Assembly (NCBI RefSeq): GCF_030936135.1
Contig: NC_082606.1
Location: forward strand, 7,806,755 to 7,870,754
DNA length: 64,000 nucleotides
Direction of reading: 5' to 3'
DNA from: Gavia stellata
Lineage: Eukaryota; Chordata; Aves; Gaviiformes; Gaviidae
Part shown: piece after piece, positions 14,690 to 24,800 of the stretch
Numbering within the stretch: position 1 is the first letter of the stretch
How the letters are laid out: every line of letters begins with the position of its first letter
Position numbers and translations under genes: made by a program
Notes under the pieces: model-generated
What the model was told of the DNA's origin: nothing
Databases searched by the model: none
Seen by the model: the letters and a program-made list of their open reading frames with translations, nothing else

Positions 14690-15950
14690 AGGACCGAAGG
14701 TGGAAAGCCCTGGCCGTGGCGGGGCGCCTGAGGAGGTGAACCACAGCGTGGTGACATGTCACGAGGGTGACGAGGGTTAGTAAAGCCCGCAGCTGCGTTT
14801 TGTTTCCTGGGAGCCCGTGCAGAAGTGCTGGGCCGTGGGAAAGGCGAGGTGTAGCACCGGCCTGACCGACGTCCTTCTTCTCCCAGGGTCGCTGCCGGCC
14901 GGCCCGCGGACTGGAGTGCCGCCCGCCGTGAGCTCCCTCCCCGCTTCGGCCCGCGGAGGGGCGGGGCCTTGCGCGGGGCTGCGGCTGAGGCGGTGGCCCC
15001 GCCCGCCTTCCTCCGCCCCGCCCCTCGCCGGGAGCGGCGGAGTCGGCTGGCGGCGGCGGGCAAGATGGCGGCGCCGGCGGGGCTGCGCGCCCTGCGGAGG
15101 CTCTGCGGCGTCGCGCTCTTCCTGGCCCAGCTCTACGTCCTCTCCGGCCGCGGTGAGCGCGGCCCTCGCCGCCGCTTTGCACGGCCTCCCCGAGGCCGCG
15201 ACAGGGCGGGTGGGGTGGAAGAAGGGGGGCAGGGGAGGGAGCTGCCGCCTGCCCGCGGCCGGCTCGGGCGGAGCGGGCGCTCCGAGGCCCTGGCCCGGCG
15301 GGGGAGGGAGGGAGGCCCGGCGGCGCCTCAGCGCCTCGCCTGCAGGCGGGGGCTGTTCTCCCGAGTGCCCTCAGCCGATCCCCGGGGCGGGGAGGCTGAA
15401 CGCGCCCAGGGCGGGTCCGGCGTCTGAGGCGCCGAGCTGGGGAGGTGACCGTGGCCTCGGCTTGGTGAAGGTGCGTTGCCGCTTCCCTGACTGGGTGCGG
15501 CGGGGGAAGGGGGCCGAGTGCCTCGGGCACGGCTGGTTTCCGGCCGGCGCCTCGTACTGCGGCGCGGGGCGTTAGGGCAGAAGACGCCCTAGGCCCCGCT
15601 CAGCGGCCCCTCTGCGGCTCCAGCCTGACGTAGCGCCTGTCGTGCGCGCTTCTTGCTGTGCACTGCGCGTGAGCCCGAACGTCACTGGCGAGGGCCGGGG
15701 GCTCGCAGCACCCCCTGGGAGGCAGGTGCCGCCTGCCCGTGCTCCGCTTCCAGCCGGGCGCGCGTGTCTGCCGGTGCGCGTGACCGCGCGCTGCCTCACG
15801 GACTCCGGCGCAGCGCCGCGCGCCTCTGAGCCCTGCACCGCTCCGCGGCTCGGAACCGCGGGACTGGCGCGCGGACAAACCCGAAGCGCGTGCGCAAATA
15901 GGGCCGTGGCTGCCCACCGGCTCTTCTCTTCCACCTTTCTGGCAACGAAG
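14690..15950 (+). promoter_or_regulatory. TM2D3: CpG-island promoter of TM2D3
   Basis: GC content rises abruptly after about 14680, with frequent CpG and several GC boxes (CCCCGCCC type near 14997 and CCGCCCC type near 15016). No TATA box is visible near the start codon at 15065, so a dispersed-initiation housekeeping promoter is likely. The island continues into intron 1 to about 15950. A 12-bp perfect palindrome, GTGACATGTCAC, sits at 14751-14762. Long open frames on both strands here are products of the high GC content. Confidence 0.8.
15062..15072 (+). promoter_or_regulatory. TM2D3: YY1-type site overlapping the TM2D3 start codon
   Basis: AAGATGGCGGC is the canonical YY1 consensus and includes the TM2D3 initiation codon at 15065-15067. 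YY1 sites of this form and orientation just downstream of transcription starts are a known class of housekeeping promoter element. The match is exact; binding is inferred. Confidence 0.6.
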
Positions 15951-18900
15951 CGGCTGCGTTGCCTCATAAAGGGCTTCGTTCAGTAGCAAATACAGTGCAA
16001 AATCTGCTTTCTGAGCAGTGCTTTTTAATTCTCCCGGATCAAAAAATAAGACTGAATTGAAATAAACATAATTTCTTGTGTCGAAGGAACTATTCCGTTC
16101 TAATGCTCGTTTTAATGTTTAACGTAAATGTCATATTTACAGAACAGGAAGCAGATTTTTATAATTTTTCTTATTCTCATTACACTTGCCACTTGTATTT
16201 TCATATCAGTGTGCTGAAATCAGAGTGTTTCCGATGACAAATTTTTTTCTAGAAATATCACTTCCTCCATTTTTTTTTCTTGTAGCAGGATCTTTGATGA
16301 CCACAAAGCATTCACAGCCACAGTCTACATTTGCAAAAAGTCTGACTTCAGCCAGTACAAATACTCCCTATTTTAAAGCAGCAGGTACGATATTATGTTG
16401 TTTCTTTTGTTTTCCTTCTGTGGGCCTTCTTCCTCAGCATCTTGAGTTTACTCTAAAAGTTCTTGAATTATGTCTTAGAAACCCCTCCATGCTTTCACAG
16501 TGGTAAAAGAGATTATGGTATAACACGCTATGAATTACTCTTCAGTGGCAAATGAGTTTGGATTGTATCATTAGAAAATTGGTCCATACAAGATCTTACA
16601 ACTAGAAAACGACCAGTTAAACTGCTGTTGTGGTTCGGATGTTTTATATCCTCTCAGGATGGTGGAAGTCCTTGAAAGACTCCAGCATTCTGCAAGAACT
16701 TGTTACTGCTCCCTATCCAACATAAACACGGTTTCCGTAGCTTACTAAGGGGTGCATCAGGATTGGCTGGAACACTGTTCTTGCTAGTAATTTCAGAGGT
16801 GATTCTGAACACGTACAAACAGCAAGTGGCTGAGCTAGCTGTGAGCTTAATTAGACCTGAACTAAAAGTAGGTTACGTGTGTCAGCCTGCTTCTGTACCT
16901 AAACTGATTACTTCTGCTGAGGAGTACTGGCTGAGGCGCACTAATCCATGCTAAGCTCTGGTCTGGTGCTGTATTGAGTTGTGTTGCTGTGCGGTGCTGT
17001 ACAGAACTTCTGGGAGGTCCTTGCAGGGTGCTGTGCTGCGTTGCATAGCTCACTTGACGAACGCAGTGGTTCCCAAACCACAAACTTGTTATGCTCTTCC
17101 CTGTACGGTAAAGAAAGCCCTTTGTACAGTGTCAGTGCATGTGTGTGTGTATATGTATAAAAGAAAACATATGTGTATATGCACACTTTAGACTATAGCT
17201 TTTTTATTCGCTCTCTTACTGTTATTCACGTATTTCACCTTTCAGAAAGTACAGAAATTCCATCTTACGTGACTAAATGTCCTAGCAACGGGCTTTGCAG
17301 TAGATTGCCACCAGACTGTATGACATGTAACACCAACTATTCCTGTATATATGGGAAGCCGGCCACCTTTGATTGCAAAGTCAAGCCACATGTTCATTGT
17401 GTTGTAAGTAACCTGCTACTTTTAAACCCAGATATAACTAATTTAATTGAACTGTGTCATCTTGTCATAAGAGACAAAAAATTGATTTGCGGTTCTTACG
17501 TAGGCAGGTTTGCAGATCTGCGGTACGTTTAATCCTTCACCTATAGGCTGTTGCTGAAGAGGCAGACCTACCCTGCTCTGTTTTGCCTTTCTTGCGTTGG
17601 ATCTTTTTGTTATGCAGCCATGCAATTGAGTTAAAACAATTTGTTGACCAATCAAAATTGAACCATTTTGAGAGTGGGGAGGGCAAATACCTGTCAGAGC
17701 TACACACTGATCTTACAGGTGAGACTGAATGAGTCCTCCTTTTGGCAGTAGCCCTAGATTGGAGGAAGCAGTAATGTTAAACTGCGCTTTAATAACTCTG
17801 TGTCAGTTTTCTAGTGTTGACTTTTCAATTTTATTTGACTACATAGAGGTAGCAAAGAGGGTAATTGTTATTTTGCCCAAAATGTCTATCCGTGAAATGT
17901 ATGTTGTTACTGCACGCTGTGAATGTTATTACTAGTGAAGTGATAACGCTGTCCTTTTGTAGGATCAGAATAACCATGAGCAGGAGAACTTTACAATTAA
18001 CATGACATGCCAGTTTTGCTGGCAGCTTGCAACAACTGATTATGTATGTACCAATTCTACAAACTGCATGACAGTTTCTTGTCCACGACAGCGATATAAT
18101 GCCACTTGTACAGTACGGGATCATATTCATTGTTTAGGTAAGGTGGGCTAAACCAGATTCTGTAATGAAGCTTTTTTTCTAAAGAATTTCTTCACGTTTT
18201 TTGTAATGGGGCAATACAGTGATCGTTTATGTCCATTGTAGTAACAGCCTGCACCTTGATTAATCCACTGAATTTTTTTATAGTTACATTTTAATTTTTA
18301 AGCATAATAGTGACATCTAACTAAACATTGGCTTTTAATGCTATTGTATACCTTCACATGAGAGAAAATAGTTCTGTTTTATTTTTGTCGACTTCTACGA
18401 ATTCAACTAATTTGTACACCAGTAATAGAATCAGTATCAAATGTCTCATTGGGATAATGGAAAAAATTCACTCTGGTTTCACCTAACTAGTTTAATTTTC
18501 TCCCCGTTTGTTCAGTGACCTTGCACGTTTTCTGATGTGGGGCGAAGATTGATGGAACAGAGGACTGTAGAGTGTATATGGGCTTTTGTGTTGACAGTGT
18601 TTGTTTCAATTAGTGTCAACCCTTTTAGACTCTGGTTAGAGAAATACAGTATCTTCTTGCTTGTCATTTTCTTACTCATTCTGTGATCTTTGTTTGTTAC
18701 ATTAAGGTTTGAATGTTTTCTAATGTTTAGGTAATCGTGTCTTCCCTAAGATGCTCTATTGCAACTGGACTGGAGGTTATAAGTGGTCTACTGCCCTGGC
18801 GCTAAGGTACACAAGAACTGTTAGATAATGTCAAGCTGAAATAGATAATGCTATTAGAAAGAGATTGATTGTCTATAGAATCTTCAGTTTGTGTGGTTTT

Positions 18901-20236
18901 CTGCTTGGTATTTTTTAATGGTGTACTGAGTAACTGGTATTTCATATAGTCTAGCTTAGAATTTGGAGGCATAGGATGCCCGAAGATTTCATATGCAATG
19001 ATACTAGCTGTCTTCAGTAAATAGAGCTCGAGAGAAAACCTTTACCCTATTTCTGCATCAAATGTACTTTCTTCAGAGTAAATGCCAATGATCCTTAGGC
19101 TTCACAAAGTGATCCATTTTCTGAATAGAGAGGACATGCTTGCTTTTATTCTGTATGGTGAGGTACAAATGCTCAAAAAAATCTGCAGATTTATGGGTTT
19201 TTTGTATGTTTTAAATGGTTAGGGCTGAAAATTGTCCAAATTACTTCTTGGCATCTGATATGAATGCATTTCTTCCTGAATTTGATCAATGTCACTGAGC
19301 TGGCTATAGCTGGTATACGTTTGTTACGGCTTCCTTCCCAACTGTAACGGCTAGAAATGCCTTAGGACGAAGTTTCTTGCATTTCAAATTATTAGGGAAG
19401 AGACCAGTGTAGCAATATAAAAAGAAACTATTCAGGTTATTTTTGGAATATTAAGCTGTTAAAGCACCACAATAGCAATTTGAAAGTAACTGAAGCTCTT
19501 TTGGTGGTAAGACCTTTGCCATTAAAATTTAGTATTTCAAAAGCAGTTAATATGATAAGTTAGATAGTGAGACTCTCTCTTCCTGGACCCAAAGGTACAA
19601 TAAGACTCTTGATTAAGAAAGCAATCTAACGTGCTTTCGTTTCAGCAGGAGCTGTTCTCTGCCACCAGCTGGAGAAACTTACTGTTGCCTGATTGCTGCA
19701 CGGGGCTGAGTTTAACATTTGGGTCTGTTTCTATAGCTTGTTTGTTGGGCTTTTTTTAGCTTCTGCTAGCTTAGAAAAGTCAAAATACATTTATACATTT
19801 GAGAGGTTTTGTTTTTATTGATTGTCATGAGTAAAAAACCGTTAAGTCTCTGGATAGTATTAATTAGCTAAGAAATAGTGCTATTTCATCAAAAGCTTTC
19901 TTGTTTATTAACCCAGTCAGCTCTTTTTGTACAAAGAATGTATAGTTTCTTGAACAATGTAGAACAAAGCTATCATTGACTTGCAGGTATGTCAGAAAGA
20001 AGTGTGTATGGATGCCCAAACTGAGTTCATCTAAAAATAATAACAATGAATCATGTTTTTGTTCTCACAGCATCACCCTCGGTGGATTTGGTGCCGATCG
20101 TTTCTATTTGGGCCAGTGGCGGGAAGGTCTGGGAAAACTCTTCAGCTTTGGTGGACTTGGAATATGGACCCTAATTGATGTGCTGCTAATAGGTGTTGGC
20201 TATGTGGGACCTGCAGATGGTTCTCTTTATATTTAA
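15065..20236 (+). CDS. TM2D3: TM2 domain-containing protein 3 (complete, six exons)
   Basis: Membrane protein of the BLP/TM2D family; the fly orthologue almondex acts in Notch signalling. Exons: 15065-15152, 16286-16384, 17246-17403, 17963-18137, 18731-18806, 20071-20236. They sum to 762 nt, or 253 aa plus TAA. Residues 1-29 form a hydrophobic signal peptide. A Ser/Thr-rich linker encoded by exon 2 follows, then a Cys-rich, glycosylation-prone lumenal region (ESTEIPSYVTKCPSNGLC, NMTC, SCPRQRY). The C-terminal TM2 domain has the conserved DRF motif in GADRFYLG (residues about 208-210) between two membrane helices, and the protein ends GPADGSLYI as in human. Exon 2 is 99 nt with phase 1 on both sides, so skipping gives a 220-aa form; human has 221- and 247-aa forms. 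The start is the first ATG in the CpG island and fits the family length. It lies downstream of TARS3 on the same strand, as in human. Confidence 0.96.
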
Positions 20237-20287
20237 ATGTGGGTGCAAGGTGTTCCAGAGAGGAGTAATTGCTTGGAAAGGGCTCTA

Positions 20288-20409
20288 AATAAAGAATTGT
20301 AGAGATTTGAGCCGTTAAGGTAGAGCGAAGAACAACTGTTCTTTCTACGTGCATACCTTGTAATGTACAGTATCTGTACTTAGTTTGCCTTTAACTAAGG
20401 TAAAATAAA
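20288..20409 (+). terminator. TM2D3: TM2D3 polyadenylation signals
   Basis: Two AATAAA hexamers lie at 20288-20293 and 20404-20409, 52 and 168 bases after the stop codon. Either would give a very short 3' UTR. No coding sequence lies between the stop and the ADAL CpG island. Confidence 0.65.
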
Positions 20410-20429
20410 AGAGTGGATCACTGAGTAAG

Positions 20430-20985
20430 CTGAAATTCATTTCCTTTCTCTTCTGCGGACATGCTGGTTTTCTATGAAAATAGTTGAGCAGCTAACCAAA
20501 TTCTGCGCCGTGCTTGAACTTGGATGACCTGTCAAGCACCAAAAGGGGTGCAAACCGACTTGAATATTGAGTTGTTTACTTCGTATTTGTATGCTTGAAT
20601 TCAACTTTAAAGCTAACTTCCCTAAATATGTCAGGAATACTTTTTTTTTCCGTATTTGTGGGAGGATAATTTATTTGCCTGAATTACCCTAGCAGTATGT
20701 AGATCACCACGTTTTATGATGTTAATTACATTCATCTCCGTCTTAGGATATAGCAAGAACTAACATTTGCTTAGTGACTTGTTGACTTAAAATTGTGGGG
20801 GGGTTTAGAATTAGGTTGCAGTAAGACTGAAAGCTAAATACGAAATAATTGAAATAGATTTTAGGATTGTTCCAGAATGTCTTTACTTTGGGTGGGTTTG
20901 AGCTGCAGATCCGTGAAAGCTGCAAGTCGTGTTGTTGTGCCAGGAAGCTTGCCAAGTTAATTCGAGAAGAGGGTTGGCGATGCAA
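20430..20985. other. Short intergenic spacer between TM2D3 and ADAL
   Basis: About 550 bases of AT-rich sequence between the TM2D3 polyadenylation signals and the next CpG island. I recognise no gene or repeat. In particular there is no sign of LCMT2, which sits next to ADAL in human. Confidence 0.6.
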
Positions 20986-21850
20986 TTGACGCGCTTATCC
21001 ACGTGGGTACGGCTTCGTGAGGAGCTGAGGTAGCCAGCTGTAGTGCCATGGCGGCGGAACAGCTGGGTTTACTCGCTGAAACAGCCGCGGAGGCCGCCTG
21101 CCTCTCGGCCGGGCCCCTCCGGCCGGGCCCGCGCCCACAGGGCGGGCGGGAGCCGTCGCCTGTGTGGTACTCGGGCGCGGTGCAGCCGGAGCGCCTGTCG
21201 CTTGAATCGACGGGAGCCGGAGGCTTTACGGAACGAAGCACGGCTGGCGCGGTTGGCTGGCGCGGTTTGCGGCCGCGCCTCCGCTCCTGCTGCACCTCTT
21301 TCCCTGCAGGGCGGTTGACGGCGGGGGGGGCGGTGGGGCCGTGGCCCCGCCCCGCTGCCGAGCAGGTGCACGGGCTGCTGCCCCGGGGGCGGGGAGCCGG
21401 AGCGGGGCGGGCGGCTCCTGCTGCGGGCGGGACGCAACCGGCGGGGCGGGGCCGCCGGCACAGGCGCCGTCATGGCGGCGGAGCGGGAGCGGGAGCTGGG
21501 CTTCTACCGGCAGCTGCCCAAAGTGGTGAGCGGCGCGGGCAGCGCGGCCTCGGGGGTTCGGCGGGGGCGCTGCGGTGGAGCGGCCGGGGCCCTGCCGTGC
21601 CTCAGGCGCGGGGTCCCGGCCCCGGCTCCGGCGGGCGGCCCCGGACGCTGCTCGCGGGTGCGGGAACCCGCGGCGCAAGCGGTCTCGGGCGGGAGCGGCG
21701 GGCTGAGGGGCCGGCGGGCTGAGGGGCCGGCGGGCTGAGGGGCCGGCGGGCTGAGGGGCCGGCGCTGGAGCTGGCGGCGCACCAGCGCTGCAGCGGGCGG
21801 ACAGCGGCTGTTTCCTCAGAGGCTTTACCAAACGCGCGCTTTTTCTGAGG
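20986..21850 (+). promoter_or_regulatory. ADAL: CpG-island promoter of ADAL
   Basis: Very GC-rich and CpG-dense from about 21020 to 21830, without a TATA box. A CACGTG E-box lies at 21000-21005, and several GC boxes lie between 21330 and 21450. The ADAL start codon is at 21472. Overlapping long open frames on both strands follow from the composition. One of them (21048-21722) begins with an ATG in good Kozak context and is listed as an observation. Confidence 0.75.
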
Positions 21851-24800
21851 CCCTTTATCCCCCAGGAGAAGGCGGTCGGTGCTTGCCTGTCCAGCTTGTT
21901 TGCAGTTCTGACTGTCCAGTTTTCTTCCCGTTAAATCATCTGAGCGCGATCTGTATTTTCTGGTTTTGCCCTGTTTTCCCCCGCCGCCAGCCCAAGAGGT
22001 CTGTCCCCGATAACACTCTTTTTGCCGTGTCCCGAAGGGTGTGCCTTACTTCTAGCCCGTCTGTGCTGTCGTTTCTACGTGTTGCCGTGTTTTTATCGGT
22101 GTCACCGTTCTGGACTTGCAAAACAGCAAATGGCACGTACTCCAGCGGAGAGCTTGTACTGTAAACGCACAGGTGCACAACTAAAACCACATCACGCTAC
22201 ACCACCCTTCCGGTCTTATGCTCTGTTTCAAGAAGATGGTTTTTCAGCATTTATGTTTCATGTCTAACTAAATTCTGCAAGGTATTTCACTTTTAAGACT
22301 GTGAAAAATTTCATGTAGTAGTAGTGTGTATCTGGCTTGATTTCCAGACGTGGTAAGCAGCCATAGCTCCTGGTGTTTGGTTGGAGTTGTGCACTTTCAC
22401 AGTTTAAGATACTCTGACCCCTTTTCCTTCGCTTGTGAATTTAATACTTTAAAATAGGAATCTTAAATATAAGACTTCGCAGAATTAAAATAATTAAATC
22501 TTGAAGGAGTTACAATTTCAAGATGTTTTCCAATCAAAGGCTCGAAGAAGTATTTCTCCAATTCTTTTCCCAGTGAGAAGGGATGAATTCCAGGGGGGCG
22601 AGGGGGTAGGTAACAAAGCAGATGCTTTGCAGGTACATTTTGAATGAGTTGGGAGGGCACTAGCAACCTGTTCCATACGTCCCCAAGAAATGATAAGAAG
22701 GAGCAAAGGTGAGGTGAGGAATGGAGCTGAGGATCATAGGTTTGGAGCCCAAAGGCAGGTTGTCAAGAGAAAGTCAGGCAGAAGGTGGTCTCAGAGAACG
22801 GAGGGCAATTACTTTGGTTGCTGTTACTGGGTAGAGGTAGCCTCTTGCTGGATTTCTGGTGTAAGTTAAAACTTCAAAGTATGGAAAAAAAGAAAGGTGA
22901 GTGGATATACAGATGTTGCTATTTTCGAACAATGTACACGTATGTTTAGCTTGCAGTGGATGGGGAGAAAGTTCTTGAATCCTTATTACACTTTTCTTAA
23001 CACTGAGGCAGCTGTTCACTTCCTCCTCACCGTGAATTGCACCCCTCCAACAATTCGCTGGAGAGCCCTTTTTCCTGAGCCAGCTGTGCTCCCACCGAGA
23101 TCAGTGCTAACAACAGCCCAAGTGAGAAGGAGCAAATAGGACAGTCTCAGCTGAGCCGGTGCGTGCAAAAGCATGAGGAAACAATTATTAGCCAAATACA
23201 GTGATAACCTATTTTATTTTCAAACTCGGAATGAAACAGTAATGTAGGATACAAGAACAGTAATACAAACAAGCTGAGAAGGATAGCTTCTACATCAGAC
23301 ACAAATCCATAGGATTTTTTTTCTCTAGGAACTTCATGCTCATTTGAATGGCTGTATCAGTTCTGCCACTATGAAGAAGCTTATGGCCCAGAAGCCATAC
23401 CTTCAGATCCAGAATGGAATGACTATGATTGACAAAGGAAAGAAAAGAACCTTAGATGAGTGAGTGTACACGTACGTGTGTGTGTGCGCGCACGTCTGTG
23501 AGGAACACTGCCCGAGTGTCTTTTAGTTAAGTTTGTAACAGAGAAATGTGTGGCCTTGTACACTGACTGCAGAAAATAAATTTTTCAAGTTTTAGTTACA
23601 GTACAATCTGTTAGATTTTTTGCTGCTTGTATCTGTAGAATAACTATTTCGATGTTTGCAAACTAAATGGAAATCTCATGTTGATTAATTCCTTTTTTAA
23701 AGATTGAAAATTTTCACTTGTAGCATATGCTCTTCAGAGAAAATTGACTCGTATGATTTCCCTTTTTGGAAACTTAATGCTTTCCCTTGTGCTTCAAAAA
23801 GCTTTGTGGTAATAATAATTCCTGGTGCAAATGTACTGTTAGCATCTAAAATGAGAAATTGCCATTCAGATGGTCTTTGTACTTTAAGCTACAAGCTGGT
23901 TAATTGAGCTAATTAATAGTGAGTACGTTTCAAAGTGTAGATTTTGTTTTTGAACACTCATTTTACCGTTCAATGTTTGTCCAATTTTTTAACTTTTTAT
24001 TTTAGATGTTTTCAGATGTTTCAGTTCATCTATCAGATTACCACTAGGACTGAAGATATTTTACTGGTAAGTTAAACAAAAGTTTACTTAAAACAAGCAA
24101 ACGATACACACAGTCAAAATTAGTTGGATTAACAGCACTGGGTTCCAAGTAACAACATCAACAATGGTCCCTTCAATTGGAGGTCAGAATTATTATTGTG
24201 CAACATGTTAATTTAGAAACACAGGATTTTACAAAACTCTTCCATTTAAGTTTTGTGAAAGCAATGAGCTTCCAATATGGTGGTCATTATGACAACTCAG
24301 ATGCTTGGACTGATGATGTCTTAAAAATGTTATGTCTGTAAAGCTGTTACCAAAGCTTTGATTTACCCTAGTCTTCTGTTTCTTCTTCGGTTCATTACGT
24401 ACCAAAACTACAGAACTGCCGTTTGCTCACCTCAGGTTACAGAACTGTCAAGGAGAACTGTTGTGTGATCCAAACAGGGAGCAGAAGGTGGTGTCGTGTC
24501 CTCTCCTTTCCTCCTGTAAAGGGGCTTTTAGGCAGCCTGTTAAACTTACAGAAAGGTAGAGTAGCTGTGAAGGGGGTTATGACTGCACCACTTGAGGGGT
24601 ATTCTTGGTCAGACAAGGAAATTCTCATTTGTCCTAACGCTCTTTAGCATCATTGCGGGAACTGAAGGTACCCTCTGCGGGGTAGCGTTTCTAGAGAGCG
24701 CTAAAAACACATAGGGCCTGAAAATTTGGCAAGTGTTTCAAGCCAAAAAATAACCGGCTCTTTCAGTTGTAAAGGAAAATCTAACCAATTGTAAGCATTA

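Noticed and set aside
14646-15530. A 294-codon minus-strand open frame and overlapping plus-strand frames across the TM2D3 promoter
   Set aside because: The products are Pro/Arg/Gly/Ala-rich and exist on both strands and in several frames, which is typical of CpG islands. The true coding exon (15065-15152) explains the region.
16940-17191. Overlapping small frames around a TG/GC-rich stretch in TM2D3 intron 2
   Set aside because: Repetitive CTGTGCTG-like low complexity makes long frames on both strands. No splice-compatible coding exon is needed between the exons ending at 16384 and starting at 17246.
21226-21831. A 201-codon minus-strand open frame at the ADAL promoter
   Set aside because: Composition-driven, low-complexity, and repeats the 16-bp tandem unit; it does not resemble LCMT2.
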